Part shown: piece after piece, positions 22,930 to 46,448 of the stretch
Layout: the number at the start of each line of letters is the position of its first letter
Position numbering within the stretch: the first letter of the stretch is position 1
Assembly (NCBI GenBank): GCA_947623455.1
Contig: OX392532.1
Coordinates: 1,550,001 to 1,614,000, forward strand
Direction: 5' to 3'
From: Mimachlamys varia
Taxonomy: Eukaryota > Mollusca > Bivalvia > Pectinida > Pectinidae
Length of the DNA stretch: 64,000 nt
Notes under the pieces: generated by a model
What the model was told of the DNA's origin: nothing
The model's input: only the letters and a program-made list of their open reading frames with translations
Databases searched by the model: none
Position numbers and translations under genes: made by a program

Positions 22930-23820
22930 AAGCATTCAACGGCTCTCCAGCTCAAGGTCGGAACCAGTACTGTTGAGGCTGTACCAACTGTTAAAAATCT
23001 AGGAATATACTTTGATAGTTCACTGAACATGGAGAAACAAGTGAATGTTATTGCTAAAGCCTGTTACTACCAGACCAGGAACATCGATTGTATCCGGCAG
23101 TTATAAACTGCCGGTGCATGCAAGATTTTGGTGCATTCACTTGTTCCTCACGGCTGAATTATTGTAATGGCATACTCTGTGGTTTATCTGATAGATTAAC
23201 AAGTCGCCTACATAAGGTCCAGAACACGGCAGCTCGTCTTGTTTCCCGAGTTCGAAAGAGTGAGCACATCACTCCTGTTCTGTATTCATTACACTGGTTA
23301 CCTGTACAATACATATCACAGTACAAAATCTTGGTATACACATACAAGGCACTGGATGGAAAAGCTCCCCAGTACATAAGAGAGCTCGTTACCCTGTATC
23401 AGCCGTCACGATCACTGAGGTCGGAGACAGAATCAATGTTGTGTGTCCCAAAATCTCGTACTGTGACCTATGGAAACCGGTGTTTTAAGAGAGTTCCGGC
23501 CACATTTTTAAATAGCTTACCGTTCGCTAACAGAAACACAAATAATCTGGCCAAATTCAAAAAACATTTGAAGACGTACCTCTTCACGTATGCATTTTAC
23601 GGTATTACATGTAACTTAGACGACATGTATATACTGACATTTGTTTATCTAATTTGTATTGATATGCATTTTTATATTATCACATATGAGCTAAGATTGT
23701 TATAACGTTTTATTTATGCATAGTAAGTATCAAATTATTATCCACATGTTGTGAAGATCTTTAGAGTAATTTTACTAATTATATAGAGCGCTATATAAAT
23801 GTTGTATATTATTATTTATG
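22930..23820 (+). pseudogene. 5'-truncated LINE, C-terminal RT region and 3' end
   Basis: Frame pieces read TVKNLGIYFDSSLNMEKQVN, then (after a stop and frameshift near 23100) LNYCNGILCGL, LHKVQNTAARLVSR, HITPVLYSLHWLPVQ, YKILVYTYKALDGKAP and ANRNTNNLAKFKKHLKTYLF. This series is the standard C-terminus of CR1/L2/Rex-type LINE reverse transcriptases, downstream of the catalytic core. The element ends with gcgctatataaatgttg followed by an ATT-rich tail near 23817, also typical. The catalytic domain and endonuclease are absent. Confidence 0.85.
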
Positions 23821-25029
23821 TGTATATCATAGTAATTTGTATACATACAGATGCAGTACAACATCATGGACATTATGTAGGTGTAATCTCCCTTTCTACA
23901 ACAATAGGTGTGTGTTTTAAACTCTCAGGGTATATCATAATCATTACAACTGTTGCATAACATTTTGTTTATACTGTTCCAAACGTGGAATAAACTCTAA
24001 ACTCATTTTGTTTGGCTGACATGGTGAACTTTGACTGGCAATATGTCACTTGCTGATTGTTAACGACGTCATTTGTTGTTCACGTCGTCACCACTTGGCG
24101 ATATACGAGATGATACATTTTGCGCATATTATAGTCTGCGATTCTCTCCAGGTGTTTCCGACTGAAATTGTGGTAGAAACAGGTCACACGACTCGTGGTT
24201 ATTGGATTTAGAATTTTTTCATTCTCGTTAATTATTTTCTAAAAAGGACGACCGCTCAAGCATTTTTTGAGTAATTGTTTTTCGTTGTTTCAATCACAGG
24301 ATGTTCCTAGTGGAGAGACCCAACCCAGAGCCTGTGTTATACATATTCTGTAACATTGCAGTGTTAACGCACTTCCTCAATACGATGTGACATTTATGTG
24401 TTCAGGAAGTACTGTGTTAGAGCGACCTAGACATTCAACAAATCACGGTTATAGTCAGCAAATTCAGAAAAAATCTTTACAACATGACTTTGTTTTCAAC
24501 AATTAAACAACAAATGAAAAGCAAATAAAAGGCAAAGTAAAGTAACTTTCAGCCTTTCCTAATATAGTACATTGTAGTGACTGTACTCACAATTCCTCGT
24601 CGCCGGGGAATACAATTCTAATGTTAAGTCCTTCGAACAAAGTTTCTCGATAAATTTCTGGATTAAATCCGTATAAGGCAGAGTGAAAAACAAGTTAAAG
24701 TCGATATGAAATAATTGTCAAGGGTCTATAAGCAGTGCTCTAACCCGATAACACAGTGTCAGCTATCTCAATATCTGAATATTTGTTAAACGCATGTTTA
24801 TACGATGATACTCTTCATATTAGCTGCTTTCCTATTTGGTGTAGTTTCAAATATTATACTTTTAGTTATTTACACAAACAACTCGAAAGTTATGTGCAAT
24901 CCTTTCGTAATCTACTGGAACGGAAATATATCATAAGGAGATCCTTATATGGGACTACACGTAACAACATACATGTATAAAGTATTCGTTTTTATTACAA
25001 TTTTACCAGTGAAAGACCGAAAATTATGT
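23821..25029. other. No gene recognised
   Basis: AT-rich DNA with no convincing coding region, terminal repeats or RNA genes. Confidence 0.4.
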
Positions 25030-25325
25030 ATTCTATAAAAGTGATAATTTTCGCTAGTAAGAAATATGATATTTTCCACTAGTGAAAAATATCACTTTTT
25101 TATTTGACCAATTAGGGGGCTGCTTACAACGACGTTTGGGGAAATCAAAAGCTGCCACTGCACATTTTCCTATAAAAATGTAATAAACAGAATATCTAAC
25201 AGTATCTTCAGTAATACCAATCATATTTCACTCGTGTGGTTTTATTTTGAAATTATCAAAATATTAGCCCCACTCGTGAAATATATTTGGTATTACTGAA
25301 GACACTGTTAGATATCCTCTATATC
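25030..25325 (-). repeat. Inverted copy of the 4615-4890 palindromic repeat
   Basis: The cactagtgaaaaatatcactt arm, the caaaagctgccactg block and the aacagtatcttcagtaatacc block are the reverse complement of the 4.6-4.9 kb repeat. The left palindrome arm is more diverged here. Confidence 0.7.
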
Positions 25326-25397
25326 TCAACATTAATACTCCTATGCTGACATAAACCTGATTTAGACCAGTCATGTTATGATTTAACCTTAAATAAA

Positions 25398-25660
25398 ATA
25401 AGAGAATACCGAAGCGTCAACATAATCACAATCCAAACTCAAAATCGAATAAACCAGGGGCAAAATTGAACAAAGGAAAGATTTACATGGAGACCCCTGC
25501 AAAAGTACAAGAGAATAAGACCAGGTGTTCCGGAAGAGTAAGCGGCTACCGCTTCATCTACGACATCCGCCATGTAAATCTTGGTCACATCAAAGTAAGC
25601 ATCAATCCTCAAAATGGGAACCGGGAAAACAGTTTTGCTACCTTTATAGATATCAGTTTG
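25398..25660 (-). mobile_element. Penelope-like tail copy in the 3' flank of the fibrinogen-like gene
   Basis: Inverted tail with the usual landmarks (agagaataccgaagcgtcaa, catggagacccctgcaaaag, aggtgttccggaagagtaag, ctcaaaatgggaaccg). It ends within a few bases of the stop codon at 25666-25668. It therefore forms the sense-orientation 3' flank of the host gene and probably part of its 3' untranslated region. Confidence 0.75.
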
Positions 25661-25665
25661 TAGAT

Positions 25666-36299
<10,634 letters not shown>

Positions 36300-36470
36300 T
36301 TCTGTTGTCGGTGTTACTCCAATAAAGGTTCAAACTAAATGGCTGTCCCTATTAATACAAACGCTGAACCAATTCTTCTGTATTGCTATGTTGTCACTCC
36401 ACTGACGAATAACCAGTAGCTATTGGTTGTGATGTGAAGAAGGCGGTCACATACTGTATAAATGATTCAA
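36300..36470 (-). promoter_or_regulatory. Candidate promoter of the fibrinogen-like gene
   Basis: On the minus strand a TTTATACA-like box (36451-36464) and an AACCAATA CCAAT-type motif (36421-36428) lie about 150 and 125 bases upstream of the ATG. This spacing would fit a 5' untranslated region of about 100 bases. The motifs are short and could be chance. Confidence 0.3.
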
Positions 36471-36849
36471 CAGATATACCTCATTGGTCTGCGCGTCGTG
36501 GAAAACATCAATACATATACAGTATTGATACAAGCTATGTTATTGAGAAAACTGGTAATTACATCTAGGATTTATTTAGTAAAACATAGCAATGTGTTTG
36601 GCAGGAGGACGAGTATTACAAACTTTCTTAAAAACCCCTTTGCTTATTAGGTATCCTTTAATACATCACTACATTAGGAACTGAAACACAGATTCTCTGG
36701 TTAGGTACGAACATCACACAGTTTTAGTGCTAAGTTCCGGCCGGAAAACTGCGTGGTATGAAGATCGACGTTTTTGAGTATGCCCACTGATTGTAATGCT
36801 TTTGAAAAGTCTCCGCAAATTTTGTGAACATGTATGTCTTTGGATACAA

Positions 36850-37320
36850 AAATAAATAAGATAATACCGAAGCTTTAACAAAATCACAATCCAAACTCAA
36901 AATCGATTAAACCAGGGACAAAATATGAACAAAGGAAAGATTTTCATGGAGACTCTCGTAAAAGAGAATAAGACAAGGTGTTCCGGAAGAGTAAGCGTCT
37001 TATGTTTCATCGACGACACCCGCCATGTAAATCTTTGTCACATCAAAGTAAACATCAAGTTCTCAAAATGAAAACCGAGTATCATTGTCAATCACAAGAA
37101 GTAAACAAACTTATGAGCATACTCAAAAAAGTCAATCTTCATATCACTTAAAGATACAGAATATTTCTCAATGAGACAAAAAATGCGACCATTAAACGTG
37201 TCAATAGTTCTGACCAACCTGCATCTCTCGAAACCTTGTGTTTTTTGTTTGTTTGTCAGCAGTCGACATCCATCACGAAAACCCCGATATTTAGAGCAAG
37301 CCCTAGAATAGAAAGGACAT
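36850..37320 (-). mobile_element. Penelope-like 3' fragment with tail
   Basis: Inverted: the tail (agataataccgaagctttaac, ccagggacaaaatatgaaca, aaggtgttccggaagagtaa, catcgacgacacccgccatg, ctcaaaatgaaaaccg) continues into the C-terminal coding remnant (catactcaaaaaagtcaatc, cagcagtcgacat). It stops at an AAT microsatellite near 37327, where the next LINE fragment begins. Confidence 0.75.
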
Positions 37321-37324
37321 ATAT

Positions 37325-38300
37325 AACAATAATAATAATAATAAACTTTATTTATTGACGATAAAACACCTGTTAAGCAAAGCTAAACTTCCACAGAGTC
37401 CTCTTGTTAGTAAAAGGATTAGTTAAAACAATAATCATTACAGTTAAGATAGCCAAAATATTTGTTTGGCATACTAAACTACCATAATTAAATTAAATAC
37501 ATCATTTAAAGGATCATTTACACAATATCATTTAAAACATCACAGAAATAAAGATAAAATATGGTACTCAGTATTATTATCACAGGATCAGTATACAATT
37601 AAGTTGAATTAATATAATTTCAATTATTCAAATTACAACTGTTATAATTAGACTAAATATTCAATATACAATTAAAGGGTCATGTACACAATTTCATAAA
37701 AAGTATCACAGAAGCAAAGATTCACTATTCCAAGCTTAGCCAATTTGGTGTTCAGTATAAGACCAAATGTCTAATTTACATATATGCTAATGAAGCAAAA
37801 AATAAAAATTGACAGTATATACGCTGATATAGCATGAATAAAACAGAAAGTAATATTCAAGACGTTTCCTTGATAAAAATAAATATATTCAAACTGCATT
37901 CATACTGTTTCCAGCATTTTTTTTTAAACATTGGAAGGGAGGATGCAAGTCTAACTTCAACTGGTAGGTTGTTCCAAATTTGGCTCCCTTCTAATACAAA
38001 CTGCTTTGAATAAAAAGTAGTGCGGTATCTTGGAACTTGTATAAACTTTTGAGAAGCAGATCTTGTACGACTGTTGTTAGAGAACTCAAATTGTCTTGCC
38101 AGGTATTCAGGTACAAGATTATTGACACATAACAACAGAAACTCATGCATGATAGATGGACAGCGAGAGGGAAAAACAATCGAACGAACAGAGCGTGAGA
38201 TCGTTTGGTACGCTAACCAGTGCCTGATGAATAATTTAATTCGTAAGTGCTTCAAACAGGGCTTGTTCCATTGCCGTTTATGTCTCGCTTATAAATTATG
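37325..38300 (-). pseudogene. 5'-truncated LINE C-terminal fragment with 3' tail
   Basis: The minus-strand open frame at 37857-38255 reads HEFLLLCVNNLVPEYLARQF, NNSRTRSASQKFIQVPRYRT, FVLEGSQIWNNLPVEVRLAS and LPMFKKKCWKQY. This is the usual post-thumb C-terminus of CR1/RTE-like reverse transcriptases. Downstream are about 530 bases of AT-rich 3' sequence ending in an ATT microsatellite (37327-37345). The sequence just upstream of the frame (38220-38300) matches the start of the repeats at 4011 and 6011, suggesting those also derive from this family. Confidence 0.75.
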
Positions 38301-38304
38301 TCCT

Positions 38305-38960
38305 TTGAAAAAAAATCAGAGAGTACCAAAGCGTCAACAAAACCATAATCCGAACTCAAAATCGTTTAAACTAGGGGCAAAATAGGAACAAAGGAAAGAT
38401 TTTCACGGAGATTTTTGAAAAAATGACACACAGCGAATAATAGTGTTTGCTACGTTGTATGCTATATTTGTGGGCGTTGTAATTAGCATATTTTATAAAG
38501 ACTGGTTTGTAAACTCTTTGCCACATCTTTTTATGTCTCGTTTAGGTATATCGACAAAGTGCTTTCTGCAAACAACAAGAAGTTTACCAAAAATAAATAA
38601 GAAAACAATAAAAAATAAGAGGATACCGAAGCGTTAACAAAATCATAATCCAAACTCCAAAAAATCGATTAAACCAGGAGCAAAATATGAACAAAGGAAA
38701 TATTTACACCCGCCATGTAAAACTGACCAAGTCGATCTAATAAAGGACACAACTGACTTTTTCTACAACAGCCGCTGTTCGCGATCTTACTTTAGAATGT
38801 GACTGACAGGGAAAGCTTACTACCGAGTTAAACGACAAACGTGACGATTTCAATCGATTTTCAAATCATTAACTTCCCTTTTCTGATCATCCCTGACAAA
38901 AACATAGATTCGCGAGTTGTCAATGATATAATGTCAGCTGCTGACAAATAAACTAACAAC
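38305..38960 (-). mobile_element. Nested Penelope-like scraps
   Basis: Two inverted tail pieces (38310-38415 and 38615-38720) flank a short plus-like piece of the polymerase region (atcgacaaagtgctttctgc, near YIDDVLST). The section after 38720 has taagctttcc-type remnants of the C-terminal coding region. All are too short to translate. Confidence 0.55.
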
Positions 38961-39435
38961 ACAAATATTTTGCCCAACAAAATAACAAAGATTATCGATG
39001 CGATCCTTGGCGATTATTTCTAACGCACACTTGGGCGCACGATAAACGAATATTGTGCGATTACAACCGTGGTTGATGTAAATGAAGAAAAGGTTTAGCA
39101 ATATATACGGTTTTGCGCTTGTTGTTTTCAACATACATTTCTATATTCTAACTATATACGTTATCTGATATTTCTATCTATATATTTCCTAAAATCAGTT
39201 ATAGTCTTTTTGTAGTTTTTGAAACAAACCAAATAGACACATATTGACAAGTTTCCATTCAGGTAAATATTGCCAGTTTTGACCAAGTTTTACCTGTACA
39301 TAGGACCATAGGTGTAGATGTCTCTGGCTCGGGGCACTTTTAGGTGTGAAAACAAAGGTAAAGTGAGGAGATGAGGGTTGTTTAAATACAGTAACTACAA
39401 TTAATGTAATTATAAGAGTCCAGTTTGTTTTCATA
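38961..39435. other. No gene recognised
   Basis: AT-rich, short frames only. Confidence 0.4.
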
Positions 39436-39575
39436 ATGTCGTAGCGGATCGCCACACACAGGACAGGTAAACCTCTGGCATGCTATTTACCTGTTCTGTT
39501 GCCTGGGAGCTAAACCCGCATTTGGCTGTCTCATGGTCACTGCAATACTGTTTACTGTATATTGTAAAATTAACA
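39436..39575 (+). repeat. Interspersed repeat (partner 17755-17905)
   Basis: Same ordered blocks as 17755-17905 (tctggcatgctattt, ctgttctgttgcctgggag, ctgtttactgtatattg). Confidence 0.65.
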
Positions 39576-39869
39576 TAATCCCAATAAATATTATTCGAAT
39601 TTATATAGTTTTAGGACAAAAGAGTTGCTTTTCATTCCGTAATATTTATCGACCAATTGTACCAAATCGTGCGATATTCAGATCGCCCAGTTGTGGGCAC
39701 CATGGGCGAACAATGTGTGAACGATGGGTGCACGATGTATGAACGATGCACGCACGCAATTTGTGGTGCGTTGTGCGGTCCCACAACTGTAATGTCCATT
39801 GCAATATCAAGGGAAATGCCCTACTCTGAGATGATGTAGTTCAAATCAGTATAAGGCAAAGTAAAAGTG

Positions 39870-40600
39870 CACAGAATCCCGTACAGAATTAGAAGATCTT
39901 TCGAGTTTTTCAGAATCCACATTCCGTTAATTAAACAATGTCACAATAAGGCCTGTTTAAATGGTAGTAAGAATCATAGTAAGAAGTTTTGATAATGTCT
40001 TGGTTGAGCAATGCGAAGAGCTAGCGATAAAACATTGCTTATAAAGATCCTTGTGTTCAATATAAATGAGGACGGTTAGCGTCTTCCTCATATACTGAAC
40101 GATTGCAATGCTGATGAAAAACGGTCAGTGTGAAAGTAGGGGACACACCAGGAGCAAGTTGTAAGATGCTTTGTCTGTAGACACAACCACAAACATACCC
40201 TTCATATCTTTGAGTGTTGTTCGAATATCGGGGTCAATAAATATCGACTTGTGTTTAGTTTTTATTTTATATCACAAACCGCTCTGTCTTTCCTGATAGA
40301 TTCGTCCACTCTGAAAGATATTTCAATTCAGTATGCTCATATGTATCCCATTGTTTGATGAATTCTTCCAAAGAGTCAATTATAATCTTAAAATTCACAT
40401 TTCAATTGATGGATGGAGTCTCTCTCGATAATTAAGACATATCACGAAAAGCTCATGTAGCTTTATGTTAGGAATGATATTCAGATCGCTGATTACTATG
40501 TGTTCAGTAGAACCATAGCAATATTGGGATTAAGAATATGAACACGCTGAAGGAGGGGTCGTGCTAAGGTCATCTATTCACACACAGATGACCATGAGGC
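39870..40600 (-). mobile_element. Penelope-like fragment, heavily decayed
   Basis: The minus strand follows the same order as 28620-29390 on plus: the CxC region near 40520-40560, the LRELFM region near 40440-40480, the VEDYA region near 40360, the ADK block near 40180-40200, and the RFIAG region near 40020-40040. Many indels leave no usable open frame. Confidence 0.65.
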
Positions 40601-40689
40601 ACCAGCGACTTAACTTTTGATGATTGTCGACTGTTTTCACTGAAGAGGACGAAACAGCTCTATGGTGCAGTTTAATTCATTTTTTGGCA

Positions 40690-42612
40690 TACTGTATCTA
40701 TTACTAAATTTAAAAGGTGCAGCATATGTGTGTTACGTCATCTGTAATGACAGGGAGTCGCAGACTATACTTGTTTTAGTCCCCGAGGTTTGCTGGAGCC
40801 TCAATAGCCACAGTTAATCTCATTTGAGTAGTGGCACGGTACATAATATACACATTTTCATAGTACACGATTTAAAATTATTCAGAACTAGCTTCTTACC
40901 TCGATCTTTACCTAAGCTATTACAAACACGGGCAACTTACTACTAAGCTGTATGATAAAGATGACGATTTCGATTTTCAGATCGTGAACTTTCCCTTTGT
41001 TGATAACAATATTCCTGCTTCTTCATCCTAAGGTGTTAACATGTCGCAGTTGATTCGTTACTCTTGGGCTCGCTCTGAATATTGACATTTTCGTAATACA
41101 TGTCGACTGCTGACGAACTTGATTATGGGCAAGTTTTATTGTCACAATCTTGATCTCATCGAGGCATTTTCTGTATCATTTTGTGATATGAAGATGGGCG
41201 TTTTTGAGTTTGCTTATTACATGTAGTAAGCTTACCTGTTGTGACTGAAAATGATACTCGGTTCTCATTTTGAGGATTGATGCTAACTTGGATGTGACCA
41301 AGATGTCCATTGCCTCTAGTTTAATCGGAGTTCAGATAATGGTTCTGTTGGCACTTTGGTGTTCTCTGTTTCTTTCCCCAGTATGTTAACATTCAAGGAC
41401 AAAACTTGAGAAATTGCCAAAATGACATGATTATACATTATAAACATGTATAGTGTAATTTTTTTAACAAAATATCTGAAATGTAAATATAACCAGATTG
41501 CATTTATTTGCAATATGAATGCAATATGGGTGCAAGATACATATGCTGACGTCCGTTTAAGGATTTCGGCCACGATATTTCATAATTTCATATTTCAATC
41601 TCATTTGATGCAACAATACGTGTAGTGACCGATACCCTGTCTCCCTCGGTGTTGGGAAAATAGACAAGCTAGGTGACGCCCCATTTATATCAGCTTAGTA
41701 AATATGCATATTTTGACTGGGATTCTAGGTAACGTGATGTGTGACATCATTGAGGCACAACGTATCCGATACCTATACCTATTCTGACACGCCCATTACA
41801 TATTTCTGTATTATGTGTGAGTGTAATCATTGACTTTTATCTAAGTTCTTGGTGCAGTAATGACAGCAACCAATACATGTTATGTGATTAAGATTATCAA
41901 TCGTCATTAAAGGCTCAATATACGTAACACTTCAGGGAAATTTTCGTGATTCTGAAAAATTCTGAAAAAAATCCAGTTGATAACCATGCAAAAATTTACC
42001 CTAAAACGAAGTAAACCCGAGCGGTATCTAACAAGAAACTCTTGACAAAAAAATCCGAAGAATTGAAAATAATTCAGATGGGGCCGACTTCAATAACAAA
42101 CCGCAGGTAGAAGACGGTTCGAAATGGACGCGTGTTTACAAATAGCGTGTTTCAACTGCTGCTGTACCGGTAACCGCGAAAGAATTCATCTTGAATATTG
42201 CTAATACAAGTTAATCTTAACTAAACCTATAAATATAATAATTATTAGGCTTGATTTTCGCATCAGGTTTTGCCGAAAGTTACGTATATTGGGCCTTTAA
42301 TGATCTTAGATAAAACTTATCTAATTCCGAGTTTTGCATAAACTGCATTCAATTCGAATCTATTCCGTGACGTCTCAGCAACTCCAAGCTTAGAGACAGT
42401 GATACAATTTACACAATCGGATTTAACAGCTATATAAATTACCTGTAACCTTACTTGTCATACATATATAAGCCAAAGGGCATTTGTGGTACCTACCTGT
42501 GAGTTGTGGCGGGTGTACTAATTACCCTGTAATTACCAAGAGGTGTAAATTTAGTGGCATTCATGATAATATAATTACCAATCCTCGAAATAACAATATA
42601 CACAAGCACAAT
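40690..42612 (+). repeat. Segmental duplication, copy B (partner 1-1923)
   Basis: It matches 1-1923 with about four substitutions: c/a at 112 of copy A, c/t near 189, a/c near 609, t/c near 1695. Its left side continues leftward into sequence (40632-40690) that also occurs inverted at 15090-15165, so the duplicated unit may extend beyond the window's start. Its right end is abrupt at 42612. It contains a Penelope-like 3' fragment at 40894-41329. Confidence 0.95.
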
Positions 42613-44045
42613 AGCTCTGTTTCGGGTTAAGAGAAACTCCTGTGTGGAGGTAAAAAAAGGTACCCTTGGAAACGAAACTCTAGGCATGTATACTTCCGGT
42701 TTACGCTGACATTTCCCACGACATTCATTGACTTTCTAATAGGGAACGATAATTCCTATAAAGATGGAATTTGAAAGGTTTCAGTGCCTTTTTTTAAATA
42801 TTACCTGCAAGAGGGGTGTATAGCATGCAGTTTGTATCGTAAGAACGAGCTGGTGAAACTTTGCACGCTATATAAGACCAATGAGGTTGGGGCTTGCGAT
42901 GACCATCACTGAAGCATTTTTGCGACGTGCTATAAATTCTACTGACGTCAGCAAGATACAGGTTAGGACATCAGATCTGGTTTCTGCCCCAACTGTGGAG
43001 AATTGTGATAATTTGTCATTTTTTATGAACTTATGCAGTTGGTCCGAATCGAGAATAATTATAAGACTGACAATGGATACAAATCATATCAGTGATGCGC
43101 GTCTTTGAAGTACTGTATTTTAGGTAAATGTCCATATCATATGTTATTGTACACTGTCATCATATATACAAATTATTGTACTTTTGTGGTAATTTTGGTC
43201 TTGCATACATGTAACTGCCATGTGTGATTTATACATCAAATTCAATAATTTAAGTTGAATAATGAAGTTTTCATTTTTCATCTTGAACTTGAACTGAATT
43301 ATTACAGAAGAATAATGTTTTGTTGACATATTAGAAATTTCACAAGTAAATATTGATGGGCTAATTGTAGGGCATGTTTCTTGTATGCATTTATACAAAT
43401 GTAGCTAAATGAAACAAAAGGAAGACAAAAAACATTTCAATAATTATCATTTTTATTGTAGTTAAAAATAGTTTCTTAAGTCATACAAAACACATAAACA
43501 CAAGTCTGGATTTCCTTAAATTTAAATTTCATAACAAAAAAATGGAAGAAAAAAATGCTGATAACTATAAGGTGAATCACTTCAATTTTATAAATATTAA
43601 ACATAATTTTCTTTCAATTTGTATCTTAATTGTTTGATTTTGCTATAAGCAATATAACAGTATCTGAGTAAGAATAAGATGATGGATAATATATTAAGAA
43701 AAATATTCATAGTAAGTTCACAATATAAAGTACATGAAGGAATACATTTAAACTTGCATGCCAAGCATGAATTATTATGAAATCATCAATTAATTTCTAT
43801 ATCAATTAATGATGGATTCCTGAAAAAGTATATGTATATATAATATATACATGTATGTATGATGCACTGATTGATAACAAAAATAACTTTTTCACTAATG
43901 GCTGCTGAAGATTACATCAGGTTTTCAACTAGCTTGCAACTTAAAGGCATTGTGTCGGACAAACTGTGAACATTTTACAGTTGCTCAATAGCTCTCAACA
44001 TATACATATATTCTAAGTTTGGGATTGGTTCGTGTTTTCCTTATT
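42613..44045. other. No gene recognised
   Basis: AT-rich DNA after the duplication breakpoint. An open frame of 75 codons at 42881-43108 follows a TATATAAG, but that box is only a few bases from the ATG and so cannot serve as its promoter. A full CRE (TGACGTCA) occurs near 42943. Confidence 0.4.
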
Positions 44046-44049
44046 TTCA

Positions 44050-46448
44050 CTAGCATGAAGACGCATCAAAACTTTGAAAGTGTTTCTTTGTTTATATGAA
44101 CTCAACCGTGAATGTCAAACTTTTTGCTGATGGTGATCTTGGCTTTTCAATAAAGAATTCTATACAATCAATGATACATGCTGTCTTTCATTTGAACAAA
44201 GCATCTGAAAACATCTTTTTCTGGATGCATGAAGACCACTTCAGTAAAAGAGTGGAAATCACAAACATGAGTTAATCTACATAATATGAATTCGAGACAT
44301 TTTGATTTTTGCGATTCCAAAGATCTGCTAGACAAATGTCAACAATGCCAGATAAAGCCTCACTAAAGTGTGAATTAACTCCTCAAACGATGATAGCTTT
44401 CTTTTCAGGACACTATTTTGCTTCTGTAAATCCTGTTGATAGCTAGGCATACTTTAGTTTTCTGTCCAGACCAGTATTTCGGTGTTGGTGAAGCTCTATT
44501 CAGTATTCCTATTAAAAATTGAAGAAACAAATCATTTAAACTAAACAAAATTGAAAACAGCAGCAAAATTTTGATTTAAAGAATATTGAAAGCATTTTAA
44601 CAAATTCACAAAAAATGTGCATAATGATCTGTAAGCTTTATGCAACAATTTGTGATATAAATTTAATGAGTATAAAACTACAAATGTTAGGTAAGCAAAA
44701 TCAAAACTTATGATTATGCATTAATGGAGACAAGCCCCTGTGATAGAGGTCTGTGTCATAATTCCTCTACAACAACTATAAATACAATTTATTGCAAGTA
44801 CTTTGGAATCTGATTTATTCGCTGTATAGCTATACTTTTAAATTTAAAGATTCTTAAAGGGTTCACCAGGAGACTATGATACATTTTTATATTAATACCA
44901 AATCAAACTTTTTGCTTGTGGCCCAATGTAACTAAAAAAGGTCTTCAAATTTCTTAACTGCTACAGTGTTTGTAAATATATGGACATATGTAAACATATC
45001 TATACAAACCAAATAATCCTAAGAGCAAATCCCTGGATGGTATCCCTGTGTACTGCCTCACACTCTCATCTGTTCTGGTAACTTTGTCCACAAACAAGTG
45101 GTGAAGTAGGGTATCCTTGTCACCAAGCTTCTGTTCAAGGTTCAAGAATCTGTGACATCTTCAGCCGTGTCTGATGAACAATATCTCGTAGAGTAGCTTT
45201 GGTCTTTTGATCAGTCCATAACTGGAATGTTATAAAATAACAAATGTTCACACATTCAATAAGTGATTTTTTTCAAATTGATGAAGTGTACTGTGCACAT
45301 TTGCTAGTTGCATAATAACATAATCATATAAAGTTACTGTTTGCATCATGCATATTAAACTAAATGTCTTTGATGATATTGTGCATATCTTGGTAATGCA
45401 ATGCTAGAATCCAGAGCCCACCCCTCTGCAGTTAATTCATTCACCCCAAAGACACATTTGGACCCTTCAAATTCAATGGTTGGAATAGTTTGTTATGAAA
45501 GTTCAGGGGCTACTAACTGTGTTAATAAATGGGATACATGTAAAGGTTCAAACTATATATTACTCATTAACTTCACCACAAATGTTTGAAAGGTCTGAGT
45601 AGAATTCTGTGGCATTAACAGCTGTTTCAACTTCCGCAGTAGAGCAAAATGGAGACGAACACATCATGTCACTTTCAGATGCTGATGGTACAGATTCTGG
45701 AATTTCTACATGTAGCCCTGCAGGTGTTCCTTTTGAAATTAATTAATGAGGTATTTTTTGGAGAGGAGAAACAAACCACATATTTTGGTATGAAATGAAT
45801 AAGTTATAGATTGTACCCCTTAGTCCTTTGTATACCTGTTTTCTGCCAAAACACACATTTACATGTAATTTACTGTTCTGATTGAAAAGGGGGTAATGTG
45901 TCTTAATTGATTTATTAATTTTAAGTCTCAAAATATTGTTTATACTGAGAATATATGAAAAGTTCTAATTAAGAAATAGCCTGAGATTTCTCTGGCCCCG
46001 ACACCATATCTGGTTTGGGCCCCCACACCAGACATCTATCTGTCAAAATGTCTTAAGTCTGGTGTTAGGGCCAGAGGAACCTCGGCCAATATCTTTAATC
46101 TTGATAAAAATATTCCGTTCTTTCTATTTACAATATTTTATATAACTTATAAAAACTGTAATAATTGCATTTCAACTATACAACAGTTCAATGGGAGATA
46201 TTGAGCCTACCCGGCTGTCGTTTTGTTGACGTACATCTGTTTTTTTCCTCGTGATCTGTCCAACTCCAACCACTTTTTTCAAAGTTTTGGCTTCCTTCTA
46301 ATGCGACGAAACGGAAAAAACTGGACATTTTGAATGAAATGATATCTGTCGGCTTTTCTTCCGTCCGAATTACATCATGGGACAACATATCAATAATTGG
46401 TAGGCGGCACAATGTAAAATGCAGATGCTTTTTCGCAAGGGTGGGCAT
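44050..46448 (-). pseudogene. Decayed THAP-domain / DDE_Tnp_4 (PIF-Harbinger-like) transposase gene
   Basis: Minus-strand pieces appear in the order expected for a THAP-fused DDE transposase. First is a degenerate THAP zinc-finger region at 46448-46188 (ISFHS, then FRRIRRKPKL, KKWLELDRSR, across frames). Then comes a linker open at 45735-45590 (PESVPSASESDMMCSSPFC). Next, at 45222-44990, is LEQKLGDKDTLLHHLFVDK followed by ESVRQYTGIPSRDLLLGLF, matching the TG(I/L)PS block before the transposase. Then FEELIHTLVRLYLALL and FGIAKIKMSRIHI (44440-44280) match the HTH_Tnp_4 helix-turn-helix. Finally IIDCIEFFIEKPRS (about 44180-44115), then YKQRNTFKVL, matches the start of the DDE nuclease including its first aspartate. 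Stops and frameshifts between pieces and loss of the C-terminal half show it is dead. Confidence 0.65.
45990..46090. repeat. Imperfect palindrome / small foldback repeat
   Basis: ctctggccccgacacca at the left is mirrored by tggtgttagggccagag at the right, with a second inner pair (ccagacat, agtctgg). Related pieces (ctctggcccccacacca and catctatctgtcaaaatgtc) occur near 52240 and 52447. It lies within the decayed transposase gene, as an insertion or intron. Confidence 0.6.

Noticed and set aside
42868..42884. TATATAAG box as promoter for the frame at 42881
   Set aside because: The box is only a few bases from the ATG, too close for a start site plus leader.
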